From positions 251,397,929 through 251,461,928 of the forward strand of contig CAKMRJ010005412.1 in NCBI GenBank assembly GCA_928212115.1: a stretch of 64,000 bases of DNA, read 5' to 3'. Shown in pieces: positions 20,704-32,320 of this stretch. Both the position numbers and the translations under genes were made by a program. Positions within the stretch are counted from its first letter, which is position 1; every line of letters begins with the position of its first letter. The notes below the pieces were generated by a model. That model was not told the origin of the DNA, ran no database searches, and saw only the letters and a program-made list of their open reading frames with translations. This DNA is from Lactuca virosa (taxonomy: Eukaryota; Streptophyta; Magnoliopsida; Asterales; Asteraceae).

Positions 20704-22070
20704 AGCAAATCAAACACCAGTTCAAACAAAAAGAAGATCAAGAAGCATCATTAGTCAGACAACTCGAAGCAGACAGACGAGAAAAAGAACAACTACGACA
20801 AACAATACAAATTTTATCATCCCAATCAGTACCTAAAGAAGAAGCAGCTAGCAGTTCAACAACGAAGCAACCAAAAGAAGACATTCAAGAACTTTCATCC
20901 GATGATAGTCAGCCACAAACAATGCTCAAGTCAGAAAAACAACCTATAATACAAAATCCATAAGAATATCCACCACTTCAAGCAGATCAAAATATAAAGA
21001 AATGGTACGTAATTTTCAACGGAGAAAACAAAGGAGTATATGACAATTGGGAAATTGCCAGTTCATATATTCTTGGAAGAAATATTATTCACAAAAGTTA
21101 CAAAACAAAAAATGAAGCAGAAGCCGCATACAACGAAGCATACAAAGCAGTAATAAAAAATAACGTAGAATGTTCAAAAACAGTTCTCCTAACACCACAA
21201 AAACCTATGACCAGCTTCACACCACAAAAACCTGTATCCATCCCAAGATCCCTTAACCAAATAAATGCAAAAATTGCCCTTGAATCCATTCTATCAACCA
21301 AAGAAAAAGAAGCCATGAAAAAACCATCTGCCAAAAAATTCGCTGAATTATGGGATAGCCTCGTTTCCTACACCGAGGTCCATTCTTTAATGGGCTTTTA
21401 CCCAGTAGCCAGGCGCCCAGGCCCTAAAGCAGTTTTCCTAGCCGATTTATCAGATCCTATGACTTTATGGGATTATTTTATTCATGGATTCATCGACACT
21501 ATCTATCTAGAAGGCACCAATTTACACTGCATCAGCGAATTCCCCTCTGCTGTGCAAACTATCATCAGAAATTATAAAATACGCTTTGCAAAACAAGAAA
21601 GAGGATTATTCATCAAAATGCATTCTAGCTACCCAATTTTTGATGAAGATTCTCAACTAATTGTCCCAAGTATTACTTTTGCAAACATGGGAATAAGCAA
21701 CGGCTCAAAACCAACAAAAGATGATCTACCCCGTGAATCACCAACACAAGAGCATCTAATCTTTGCACTTGCCGGTGTTTATTTAGCATCATCACGCATT
21801 GGCAACGGTAAAGATCAAAGGTCAAGAATCAGAGTAAATTATGCTAGTAAAACTTTCATTATCTACTCTTTAACAGACAATGAAATCACTCCGGAAGCAA
21901 TGAAAGCAATTGAAACATTCGAACAACCTTTCGAAAAATTTTCTCATCAACTGGATGAATTACCCGATGATATCAAGAAACAACTTTGCAAACATATTAT
22001 GCATGCTCCAAGACACAATTGCAGTCACTGTTCAGAAAACACAGAAGAAACACCATTCATGGAAGATTAA
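20688..22070 (+). pseudogene. Transactivator/viroplasmin (ORF VI), copy 1
   Basis: About 460 codons from MEAIMKQIKHQFKQ. There is an N-terminal coiled coil, then an acidic linker (DIQELSSDDSQ). Next comes the viroplasmin / RNase H1-N-like fold (KKWYVIFNGENKGVYDNW, about 20998-21150) and a long conserved C-terminal part ending near HNCSHCSENTEE. In caulimoviruses this protein forms inclusion bodies and lets ribosomes reinitiate on polycistronic RNA. One in-frame TAA at 20961-20963 separates the coiled coil from the rest. The frame from 21207 on is intact. Confidence 0.85.
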
Positions 22071-22130
22071 CGTCAGCCATGACACAAGCAAACATTATTC
22101 AAAAACATGTCTTTTCGGAGGCGGGAGGAA

Positions 22131-22150
22131 TGGCGTAAGCAATGACATAA
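22131..22150 (+). promoter_or_regulatory. as-1-like element, unit C copy 1 3' end
   Basis: TGGCGTAAGCAATGACATAA, a weakened form of the paired TGACG element seen intact at 43104-43123. Confidence 0.55.
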
Positions 22151-22163
22151 GAAGCCATTATCA

Positions 22164-22634
22164 AAGAAGACATTATTGAAAACACGTGTCCTTTCAATAA
22201 TGAAGGGATTGTTATTAAATTAAAGTGTCGGTAGGATAATTATTATATGTCTATTGTATTATTGTGATGTAGCATAAAGTGTTAGTCCCTCAATAGTCTA
22301 GGGGCTATATTGTAAATATGTTTGTCATATTGCAATCATACGATTGCAATTCAATTATGTAACCGGCTCCTTTGAGCCTATAAATATGGCATTTGCCCAT
22401 ATGAAATAAACAAGCTAAAATTGAGTGTTTAAGATTTGAGTTGTTCTCAATCTTCTTCTGTTGAAATAGCTCGTCTATTTCTGAATAGCAGAACCCTATC
22501 CAAACATATCCATATATTCATATAAACATATCAAACCCAGACAATCAATCCATCGTCAATCCATTCCGACGCATCATTCAGGTATATTCTGTCTTAATTT
22601 TATTAATTCCGCCATGTTTTTCGATTTGGTATCA
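22164..22634 (+). repeat. 3' terminal repeat of unit C copy 1
   Basis: 471 bp, almost identical to 17492-17963, with palindrome 22330-22349, TATA 22379-22386 and hairpin 22463-22481. It stops inside the primer site at TTTGGTATCA, where an inverted P-type leader begins. Confidence 0.85.
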
Positions 22635-23109
22635 AAATTAAAGACATGGCGGAATTAATAAAATTAAGATGGAATATACCTGAATGATGCGTCGGAATGG
22701 ATTGACGATGGATTGATTGTCTGGGTTTGATATGTTTATATGAATATATGGATATGTCTGGATAGGGTTCTGCTATTCAGAAATAGACGAGCTATTTCAA
22801 CAGAAGAAGATTGAGAACAACTCAAATCTTATAATCTCAAATCACTCTGATTTATTCACTAAGGGCAAAGCCCTTTATATAGGCTCCAAAGAGCCGTTTA
22901 CACACGGTATCTTTACATTATTGCAATCGTTTGATTGCAAGAAGACAAACTACTTTACATAAGACTTTATGTCACATATATAATAATGCTACACACTTAT
23001 TGATACTTTACATAATTATAAAAGACAAAATAGAATTATTATTGTCTATAATGCATCGTTATCTTCAAAGATGTCTTTTTCTCTTTCTTTTGTCATGCCT
23101 TACGTCATT
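22635..23109 (-). promoter_or_regulatory. P-type viral promoter and leader, inverted
   Basis: Read on the minus strand: as-1-like element (23091-23109), a CT-rich/GA-rich stretch, palindrome (22921-22940), TATATAAA box (22874-22881), then leader to about 22635 at the primer site. It shares palindrome and leader with the C-type promoter but differs between as-1 and palindrome. The unit P downstream promoter start (13268-13321) is of this type, so P and C seem to have distinct promoters. Confidence 0.65.
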
Positions 23110-23505
23110 CTTATTGTTTGCATGAGTCATTAAGTTAGTGTCGGTTAGAAATGAAATAAAGTGTGTAACCCTCAATAGTTTAGGGGGCTATAATGTAAAT
23201 ATATATGTCGTATTGCAATCAAACGATTGCAACTCAATTATGTAACCGGCTCTCTTGAGCCTATAAATAGGGTCTTTGCCCATATGAAATAAACAAGTTA
23301 AGTTTGAGTGTTTAAGACTTGAGTTGATCTCAAAGTTCTTCCTCTGTTGAAAATAGTCGTTCTATTTTTGAATAACAGAGCCCTATCCAAACATACCCAA
23401 GATTATTCATATAATCTAAACAATCTATCGTCAATCCATCCCGACGCATCATTCAGGTATAATCATATCCTAATCTTTTTATTAATTCCGTCATGTCGTT
23501 AAATT

Positions 23506-23517
23506 TGGTATCAGAGC
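23506..23517 (+). other. tRNA-Met primer binding site, unit C copy 2
   Basis: TGGTATCAGAGC in the same context as in copy 1. Confidence 0.85.
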
Positions 23518-23572
23518 TAAGTAACGTTCTTATTATTATTTTGCATATTCAATCTTTCGTTCATAAGAATAT

Positions 23573-23713
23573 ATGCATATGCAGCATCATAAACATAATA
23601 ATGAATATTCATCGTTTTACATATCTGATCATATTCATACTCATATTAAAAAGTCATCGTTATTAAAAATCAATTCACCAACAATTGAAACAATTGTCGT
23701 AAGAAAGTTTTAA
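23573..23713 (+). CDS. Histidine-containing leader small ORF, copy 2
   Basis: It starts MHMQHHKHNNE like the other copies but has only one HHKH unit. It reads on for 46 codons in total through sequence that is past the stop in the other copies. It shows the repeat number is variable while start codon and position are kept. Confidence 0.4.
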   Translation: MHMQHHKHNNEYSSFYISDHIHTHIKKSSLLKINSPTIETIVVRKF

Positions 23714-23873
23714 TATCATTATACCAAGAAGTTAAATTCACAATTCATATTTCACAAAAGTTTTCAACTCTCCGTATTACAAATTTAATATCATCACCCC
23801 ACTATATTAAATTCTAAAAACTTTATACGTAACTTTGAAAAACATTATCATTTTGTTTTTATAAGGTTTAATC

Positions 23874-24098
23874 ATGAGTTTTGTAAGTTTAAAAATTAAT
23901 AAACAAGAATTAAAGTTTTTTCGTAAAACATTGAAACAATCTAAAAAATTTCTTTTAAATTTAAAAATAGATTCTAACATATCAATAATTAATTATATAT
24001 CCAATATTGAAGCAATACATATAATAAATAATAGTATAAATTGGAAACAAGAACAAATAAAAAATCTTGAACATAAGATAACAAGATTAATTTGTTAA
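23874..24098 (+). CDS. Small ORF B, copy 2 (intact)
   Basis: 74 residues starting MSFVSLKINKQELKFFRKTL. It is close to copy 1, with most changes conservative, and ends in a Lys/Arg helix (LEHKITRLIC). It is followed within 3 bases by the movement-protein start codon. Unknown function. Confidence 0.55.
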   Translation: MSFVSLKINKQELKFFRKTLKQSKKFLLNLKIDSNISIINYISNIEAIHIINNSINWKQEQIKNLEHKITRLIC

Positions 24099-24100
24099 AT

Positions 24101-24160
24101 ATGTCTCAAGAAATAGAAAAATCACTAATAATAACTACTTCGTTAATAAAAAACAACTAA
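24101..24160 (+). pseudogene. Movement-protein stub, copy 2: start fused to end
   Basis: 19 codons that begin MSQEIEKS, like the movement protein of unit P (MSQEIENS). They continue IITTSLIK, which matches the out-of-frame tail of that gene in unit P (IITTTPLIK). About 250 internal codons are missing. It records that unit C derives from a genome that once had this gene between ORF B and the coat protein. Confidence 0.75.
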
Positions 24161-24196
24161 AGATTTCATTTCTAAAAATACACACAACCTATTAAT

Positions 24197-24529
24197 ATGG
24201 AAACTTTACAAGAAAAAGTAGAAACACTAACTAAAATTATTTGCATCATTAGAAATTCCATCAGAAATTCAAGAAAATAATACAAAAATAGAAAATAATT
24301 TAGATAATAATGACGCAGAAGTAATATATGATTTTTCTTCAGATGACGAAAATCCTTATTCAAATCCATATAGAAATTCACAAAACAATTTTGGATTAAA
24401 ACGAAAACAATCGTATGTGGAAGATGATTATCAAAGTCAATATATTTATGGACCACCTTCATTAGAAGAGAATTTTTTATATAGACAAGGAATGGTTAAA
24501 AATAAACAAAATAAATGGGAAAAAATACC
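24197..24529 (+). pseudogene. Coat protein copy 2, 5' part
   Basis: Starts METLQEKVETLTK like copy 1. One extra A near 24235 shifts the frame. The acidic region and YIYGPPSLEENFLYRQG segment follow (24400-24500). It is cut by the Gypsy insertion after AATACC (24529). Confidence 0.8.
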
Positions 24530-26178
24530 TGTAACATCCGGATTCCCAGGTATCTTAATTTATGTATTTATATTGAGTTTTGGAGAGGGACTCGGCGAGT
24601 AGGCGCTTAGACTCCCCGAGTAGAGCCGCGCATTGTTGGACTGGATTAATGACTGGACTCGGCGAGTCCATACGTGGACTCGGCGAGTCCACGCTGTTTA
24701 ATGAAACCCTAATTTCTCGGGTTTGGGACCTATTTAAAGGCCCTTATGGCCGTCATTTGAGGTCACCAGTCCATAGAGAGAAACCCTAGAGTGCTGGAGC
24801 GTTTTGAGAGAGAAAGGAAGCCATTCTTGACCATTGAAGTGTTGTTTAGCAAGAAGAAGGAGGTCCTAGCCAAGAGAAAGCAAAGGAGGTTGCTATTCTG
24901 AGGATTTGAAGCTAAGATCATTGCATTTGAGGTATTACTTCGACCCTTCTTTTTGTTTTATGAAGAATATGTGGATTTAGGGTTTCTTGAGCCCTTTTCT
25001 AGATTGATTTGATGTCCAAATAGCCCTTTCTAGTGATAAGGCTTTGGATCTGGATCCATAGAGGTCCATAGAGCCTTGTTCATCAAGCTTTATGAAGAAC
25101 AATAGAGGTCATGGCCTTGGGTTAAGGTATTTGGGGCTAAATCATCATATATGGTCATATAGATGTTGCATGTGCATCAAGATCGAGACTTTACGTGATT
25201 ATAGTAGTTGGAAAGGCCAGATCTATGGATTAGAGGAACAGATCTGACCTTAGAAGGTCGTTTGAGTGTGAGCATGGAATGTACTCGCCGAGTCCATGAG
25301 AGGACTCGACGAGTTGAGTCGGGTTGCCTCGCGACTCGCGATCTGTGACGACCCCGTGGAGTATAGGGTTGACTCAGTGAGTCAAGAGAGGACCAGGGAC
25401 GAAGAGGGCAGGCGTGTACTCGCCGAGTCACCTTAGTGCACTCGGCGAGTAGGGTCAACTGTGACCGTTGACTTTCGTTGACTTTTAGGGTTTTGGTCAA
25501 CAGTTGGACTTTTGAGTCAAGGAGGGGTAAAATGGTCTTTTACCCTTCCGAGGGATCATAGAAGGGGGTTTAATCTAGCCTTTGAGAGCCATTACTTATT
25601 GAGGATATTTTGTATGTGATTAGACGGGGGCTAGATCAGTAGACTCGTGTGCGAGATCATCCGAGATACTCGAGGTGAGTCTTCTCACTATACTTTACCT
25701 TGAGTAGGTAATTAGAGTTATGTGACAGAGTTGTTGTATGCTATTTATGTGATGTGTTGCACTGCATTATTTCTATGTGATTTATGCCGTGTATATATCA
25801 GAGTATATCAGAGTTGGAACCGAAAGGTTCACAGAGCTAGGACCAGAGGGTCTACAGAGTTAGGACCGGAGGGTCCCCAGAGTTATAGCCTCGAGTGGCT
25901 AATATGTGTTAGAGTGGTATTTTGGGGACTCACTAAGCTTCATGCTTACAGTATTATGTGATATGTGTTGCAGGTTTTTCTCAGGATCACAGGACGGCAC
26001 CGGCTCGATTGTACACACCAGAGAAAGAGTTATGTTTTGAGGATCCTGGAGTATTATTTAATTGAATATGGAGTTATGTTTGTAACTTAAAGAGCAAATG
26101 AGATTTTAATAAAAGGTGTTATGAGAATTTATATGAGTTTAAATGAAATTTTTAGTTTGAAAAAATCTCGGTGTTACA
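24530..26178 (+). repeat. 5' LTR of G2
   Basis: Carries several GGACTCGGCGAGTCC-type palindromes (24590-24690, 25280-25450), a TATTTAAAG box near 24730 and a 'ggaccggagggtcc' repeat near 25850. The U3/R content matches the 3' LTR with scattered differences. Confidence 0.9.
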
Positions 26179-26181
26179 AGT

Positions 26182-26193
26182 TGGTATCAGAGC
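26182..26193 (+). other. tRNA-Met primer site of G2
   Basis: TGGTATCAGAGC, 3 bases after the 5' LTR end. Confidence 0.9.
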
Positions 26194-28264
26194 CTTGGTT
26201 TGAGGGATTCGGATGCGCCTTCGGGTAAATCTGGACTCAAACTGAGGATTTGAGAAAAATTTTCAAAGAAATGATTTTTCTAAAGTGAATAAGAGTTTCA
26301 AAGAGAAAACGAGAAAGAGCAGTGTGTACAATCAGCCAGAGCCCGAACGGTGATTTCCCAAAATACCCTTACTTTGTGTTATGAAATGTTTATTGAGATA
26401 TTATGTATGCTAGAGATAGGCTAGGTATTTCATATTTTAGGACTAGAGTGGCCTGATTTGTGATGCCTTAGCCTAGGATTTGTGGTTATCCGAGTTGTGC
26501 TTTCGAGTATATGTTGAGTAAGAGTATGCAGTAGGAATCCCAAATAGAGAGGGATTCGAGTAGGGGAGTAATCTAGGAGAGATGCCTAGATGAGTATTGC
26601 GGAGCTTATCGAGAGAATAGTTAGAACCCGTGAGGGGTAGAGTTGCAGAGTTCGGTGATATCTATGAGAATGAGCAGATCAAGTGGAGTTATCACCTAGA
26701 GTGAGTTCTATGTATTAGTCGATGCCCGAACGCTGCTTGCTTTGTGCTTTGTGGGACCCTCGATCATGGGAGCCAGCTACTGAGTGAATATGACGATATT
26801 CAGGAGGTAGATGGCTGGCATCATTAGGAGTTCTTCAGCAGCTGATGGTGGAGAAGAGTGGGAATCTAGGAAGAGCCTAGGGAGAAACCTTAGTCAGATG
26901 AGTACGCTGGCAGGGTAGAGTATTTCGCTGAGGAGCGAGCACGTGGGACGAAATTGGTGAACGAGAAGGTTGACTAGCTACTTAGGAACTCTAGGATGGT
27001 CCGTGTGGAAAGTATGGGTAGATGTGGCAGGTAGTGTGGGCCCATACTACCGAAAGCAGAGGACCCATACTCGATACAGGGAGTATTCTGAAGGTTCTAA
27101 GTAGCAGATTGAGGAGTGATGTTATGGTTCGAGATTCGGAGCAGATTGAGGAGTGATGTTATGGTTCGATTACCATACATCGGAGCAGATTGAGGAGTGA
27201 TGTTATGGTTCGAGTACCTTACATCGGAGCAGATTGAGGAGTGATGTTATGGTTCGATTACCATACATCAGAGCAGATCGAGAGGTGATGTCATGGTTCG
27301 AGTACCATGATTGATAACAGATCGAGAGGTGATGCCATGGTTCGAGTACCATGAGTGGTAACGATCGAGAGTGATGTCATGGTCGAGTACCATGATTGGT
27401 GGCAGATCGAGAGGTGATTTCGTGGTTCGAGTACCATGATTTGAGGCGGGTTGAGCAGAGAGGACATGGTTCGAGTACCATGAAATGTGGTGGTCAGTGC
27501 TTCTGGCCTTGCCGGTTATACCGCAACGATTATCTAGACCAAGTTCGGATGTGAATGAGTATGGGCCCAGAAGGCCAGGGAGAACGAGTTTTTAGTGGAG
27601 CATCCCTTGATAGGGAAACCGAGTTAGCTCCAAGGGATTGGTTGGTGATATGCCAGTGGAGTCGCAAGACTCAGAGATGAGTAGGGACGGTGCAATATGG
27701 AGGGGTACGGTCTGAGCTGGAGAGCTGGCCGATAGTAGATATGTCACTTCCGTGAACCCGAGTGGTGCTTTTCTGTTTTTGTGGGAGACGTAAGGGGTGT
27801 TGAGATTTCGGTTTCTGAGTTGGGATGACCCTGTGGAATCACACTGATGGTGACTTTTCAATCAGAGTATCCGGCATGGTCTGTCGCGATGAATGGTATA
27901 ATAGCTTGAGCAGGCTGACAGTGGAGACTGAAACGGTCAAGGATCAGGATACAACCCTATTTTAGTATATGGGCAGGTGTTAGCTGCAGTGTTGGGTGAT
28001 CAAGAGGGGTATATCAGGGCCAGTGACTCCTATGTTTCTTGAGAGGTATAAGGAGTGGAAGTGGTTTCTGCTCTAGGATAGGGGCATGTTGGAACGGTGG
28101 CAAGGAGTCAAGGATGAGGAGTAATGATGGTTCATTATTTGTCCAGATCCAGGGTTAGTGATAACATTGGACTGTTGGGAGGTCCTAATGAGGGTATAGT
28201 GTGAGATCCCGAATGACTAGGGGCAGTCACGATGGTAAGTTCTGAAGGTTGCATATGAGATCCT
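26194..28264 (+). other. Non-coding 5' internal region of G2
   Basis: No gag frame is readable. The start parallels the leader of G3 (51083 on), for example 'gtgtacaatcagccagagcc'. A repeat array lies at about 27105-27490. 28260-28264 is the left target duplication of the nested Copia element. Confidence 0.7.
27105..27490. repeat. Degenerate tandem array, ~55-bp unit
   Basis: About seven units built on CAGATTGAGGAGTGATGTTA followed by 'tggttcgagtaccat'. Early units are nearly identical and later ones diverge. The phrase ATGGTTCGAGTACCAT is itself close to an inverted repeat. Confidence 0.85.
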
Positions 28265-29041
28265 TGTTGGATATAGTGTCTAAGTCCATAACTTTATTTG
28301 GTATGTACTTGACCCGACCCGGCATGGTCCATTTTGGTTGCATGGCATTGCAATACTTGGATAGACTAAATGAGAGAATAAGGCACTTATCATTATTAAT
28401 ATATTATAAGTTCTAATATATTAATAATAGTATTATTTAATTAGTATTGATCAAGTATTAATCTAGTATTAATTTGGTGATCAAAGTGAGACTAATTAAA
28501 TATATAGGGTTGATTATGACAATCATCAATTCTTTTATGGTGGATTAATGATCCATGGTTTATGGGTTATGGATGTAACCATATGGAGCTCCATGGATAG
28601 TCCATGGGAGTTACAAATCCATGGGTCATGGGAAATCAAGAGTCATGACAATTAAGGGCATTCATGTGTAAACCCTAATTGTGACAACACTATAAAAGGA
28701 ACCCTATGGATAGCAACTAGTGGACATAGTGTTACTAGAGAGGGCATAACCAATTTTGAGTGCTAGAAGTATTCTCTCAAGTTATTCCAAGTCTTGTGGT
28801 GTTGTGTGAAGCATTTGAGGCACAACATTTGGGGTGCTAGGCTCACAAAGTCTTGAAGGAATCCAAGCAACAACAAGGTATGTATTTCTACTAGTTTTAT
28901 GTTTTATGTAATCCCCATGCCATGCTAGTTAGGAAATAACCTTGAAAAAGAAATTTGCATGTATATAGAGAAAACATAGATTCAAGGTTATTAGGGTTGC
29001 ATGTACACTTAGGAAGTGTTAGAATGCTCAAAAACCCATCA
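28265..29041 (+). repeat. 5' LTR of Co1
   Basis: TATAAAAGG box near 28691, TG...CA ends. Confidence 0.93.
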
Positions 29042-29042
29042 G

Positions 29043-29054
29043 TGGTATCAGAGC
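29043..29054 (+). other. tRNA-Met primer site of Co1
   Basis: TGGTATCAGAGC one base after the LTR. About 75 bases downstream is a cluster of CTCGCCGAG / CTCGGCGAG palindromes (29130-29215). Confidence 0.9.
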
Positions 29055-30689
29055 CCAGGTTGTTTTCTGTATACTTGATGCAAAACTGCTTAAAAATCGA
29101 AAATTCTGCACTCTGACTCTGACGACTGGACTCGCCGAGTCCATGGGGAGGACTCGCCGAGTCCATGAACAAATTCATCCTACTCGACGAGTAGAATAAT
29201 GCACTCGGCGAGTAGGAGCGTGCTGGGCAGTTTTTTCGAGTTTTGTTGCTGGAAATGGATTAAGATCATTATCCCAATCTGTTTTGGACTTGTAAAATCT
29301 GTTTTTCAAAATGATAATGATTATGTTAACCCATTTTACATGACTTTTATCAATTTTCAAGTATTGTATATGTTTATATGATTTTCTTGAAATTGTTTGA
29401 TATGAATATTTGTTCTTATGAGTTTTTAGAAGATCATAGGAATTTTGTGTAACTTACATGCTTGTTTAATTCATGATCTTAATGCTAATGATGGTGTCCA
29501 TAACTTGTCCTCAAGTTATGGATAACCAAAAGTCACTTCTTTTAATTATGATTAAAGAACTAAAGAGGTTTCATAAAATGAAGAGTCTTCATTTTATGAA
29601 CCATTAAAACTCATAAGTTACAAATTGAAGAGACTTGGAATAGTTTCAATTCTTGCCCTCAAGTTTTGGAATTTGAAAAGCCTTACACTTTAATTCCCAA
29701 TTGAACTCTTAGAATTTTTTAAAGGTAAAATTCAAGCTTTATGGACTTCATTAAATTAATTAAAGTGTTTAATTAAAAGAGTTAATAATTCCATAAAGAC
29801 ATGGTTTAAGTTTAATTAAATTAAGTATAGTTTAATTAATAGATTAAACCACCAAGTATTTTAAATGTTTAAAATACACCCTTATACTATTATTATAATT
29901 TTAATTATATAGATATGTATAAGAATATGTCATTCTTACCGTTAGTAGGCCTCATTCACGAAGCCGGTCTATAAGGGGGTATAAGGTTGTTGCCTATAAA
30001 ATGGTGACTTAATGGGTGTCCACTCTCACCCACCGCTTCCTTGATCGGTGGAGGGTCGTTAGCCGAACGGGTAGGATACGACTTTAAATACTCGTTAAAA
30101 GTATAATGAATTATAAAGTAACTATACATTATAAATTCCCAATCTTAGTTACTTTAGGAAAATGTGAAATTGGTGCTAGCCCATAAAATTACACTTTGTA
30201 CCTTACCAAGTCGTTAGTGGAGCGTGTGTGGTTAACCGGCACACTAACATGGACTAGTAAGAGTGGCAAAGGGTAACTTGACTTTATTATAGATCGGTGG
30301 AGCGTGTGTGGTTAACCGGCACATCGATTAGGTAATATTGTTGAGGGTACCAAGTCAATTTGTATGGTTATTCACACCTTGTTTGTGATCCTCGGCATCC
30401 CAGTCACAAACTTGAGAGGGCACAATCGAGATTCAAACATGCCATTGAAAGTTCAATGTATCTCAAAAGATCTAGGAGTTTCAAATCCAATTAAAAACTT
30501 AATTATATTTCGTTTTTATGGTAGGAAATTGGTAAATCGTCATTTACCTACCTTCAACTATTTTATAATTTGGATTACGGCATCCCTCTTCCAGTTATAA
30601 ATAGGTTGTTGGGTCCTAGCCTTAATATTTCATATTGGGTGTTATATTAAGGACTTTAAATCAACTAACTTGAATTTCTCCCATTATAG

Positions 30690-31390
30690 ATGTCTAGTTT
30701 AGACAGCTATGGTCTTCCCAAATCTTTAGGAACAAGCTTCCTAATGAAGATGATATCCCAAATGGCAACCAAGGTGAAAGATCAATCCCTTTGTTGTGCA
30801 TTAGTGGGACTGGAAATCATACTTCACTTCCTCCACCTCCTCCAATAAATCTCCTTATCCCACAAGTTTCAAGACATGATAAGTTCTAAGTCACTCAATC
30901 CCTATTGGCAAACAAAGTCTATATGTGCTTAGGTCTTGGAGATTAAGTCACATATTGACAAGCCGGGAGAGTAGGGTGTCGAAGTCTCAAGGTAGCTGGC
31001 TGTTGACTTGGTCACTCCCTGATAACAATCACGACATGACCCTTAATGATCTTACCTATTTGCTTGATGATGCTGAATCAGCAATGATTTGGAGCATTGG
31101 TAAAGCAAAATTTGATTGGAAGATCAACTTCCCAAACTTCCATGGACATTGACAATGGTAACATTGGAAGTCCAGAAAAACTTTCTCTTCCCAATTGAAA
31201 GGGATTGGCCATAGTCAACTCGGTTGACCAAATGGTAAAGAGAAAGGCTAAGTCTGTGATAGTCCCGTGTACCGTTTCCAAAGAGTCCATATGTTTCTGT
31301 TGCCAAAGGAAGGGCATTGGTTGCGAAGCTGCCAAATTTACCTAAAAGTCCATAAGGATAGTAAAGTCAAATGTTTGACTCTACTTCAGG
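30690..31390 (+). pseudogene. Copia gag relic in Co1
   Basis: It starts MSSLDSYGLPKSL, matching the Co2 gag start MSSFDNNGLLHPF. Frameshifts and stops break it and an internal deletion shortens it. The zinc knuckle CFCCQRKGHWLRSC (near 31285-31330) is complete. Gag would package element RNA. Confidence 0.7.
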
Positions 31391-31989
31391 TAAAGTCCAT
31401 TGTCTAACTCTATTAAGTTTCTATTCTGAGATTCTTATTGCATGATGTGACTGGGTCACATGTTGATGTTTTAAGAATCAAAGAAAAGTGAAGAAACTTA
31501 AAGGAAGTATATGCTGATTCTGATCGCGAAGAGGGATTTTGATCGCATGGTTCGGTGATCAGAATTTTGAGCTATTACTTAAGAGTTGAGACATATTGCT
31601 TAGGAATAGATAACAACAAGGTTTTCATATGGGTTGTAAGGATAGGTTTTCCGCAAAGTTTTAAAATAAAGAAAAGTTTTGATTTTATTTTAAGTATCCT
31701 TACAATGGCATTTGTGAAAAATTGTTGATTATATGTTTCCATTAATAGCAATATTTGAAAATGGATTTGATTCTTTCATTTGTGGTAGTATCATAATTTA
31801 CCAAATAAGGAAAGATTCTCATCGCCCAAGTTTCAGTTAGATAGAAACTTGGAATCATGCAACTTGTATTGTATGATGAATGAGAAGTTTTCGTCTTTGG
31901 AAAATTAAGACTAATTCCTTGTTCACATGTACATGTGAGTCAAGTGAAGGACTAAAAGATTGGGTACACTTGGTTGTGTGCTGGTCAGG

Positions 31990-32320
31990 TCCACCACAAA
32001 GGTAGATAATATTATTCGTTATGATTTACTAAAGTTTAGTAAATATGGTTATGCTTACGAGTTTAAGTGTAATTCTGAAACATTGGAAAAGTTTCAATGT
32101 ATGGCAGAATGAATAAGAAGAATCAAATAAGGCAGAAAGATAAAATTTTCTCCAATCTGAAGAGATGGGAGAGTACTTGTGTATTTTGTTTTATGATTAT
32201 CTTAGTGATTATGGAACCATATCACAATTGATCCTCTAAGGACACCTTAGTGTGTTTGTTGCCTGAGGAGAGGAATCGTGAATTGTTGAAATGGTTAAAT
32301 CAAAAGATAATTCATACTTC
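31990..32320 (+). pseudogene. Copia integrase relic in Co1
   Basis: Translated fragments FSKYGYAYEFK...SETLEKFQ and SDYGTISQL...EERNRELL correspond in order to the catalytic-core segments of Copia integrase. Stops interrupt them. The minus-strand counterpart in Co2 (about 58750-58430) shows the same fragments. No protease or RT stretch is readable elsewhere in the element. Confidence 0.55.

Larger units (their letters stand above)
17492..22634 (+). mobile_element. Endogenous pararetrovirus unit C, copy 1 (CP + TAV component)
   Basis: It is bounded by a 472/471-bp direct repeat (17492-17963 and 22164-22634) that holds the promoter and leader up to the primer site, so the integrated form is longer than one genome. 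Contents: promoter, leader ORFs, two small ORFs, a movement-protein stub, coat protein, an RNase H stub with tandem repeats, transactivator and promoter again. There is no protease or reverse transcriptase. Both flanks are P-type leaders in the opposite orientation. Coat protein and transactivator each carry stops or frameshifts. Confidence 0.85.
23110..24529 (+). mobile_element. Unit C copy 2, left part
   Basis: C-type promoter (palindrome 23213-23232, TATA 23262-23269), leader hairpin (23349-23369), primer site (23506-23517), His-rich ORF, ORF B, movement-protein stub and the first ~110 codons of coat protein. The Gypsy element at 24530 interrupts it; the unit continues at 40208. Confidence 0.85.

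Noticed and set aside
27105..27490. CRISPR-like array
   Set aside because: Degenerate head-to-tail repeats without spacers inside a Gypsy leader.
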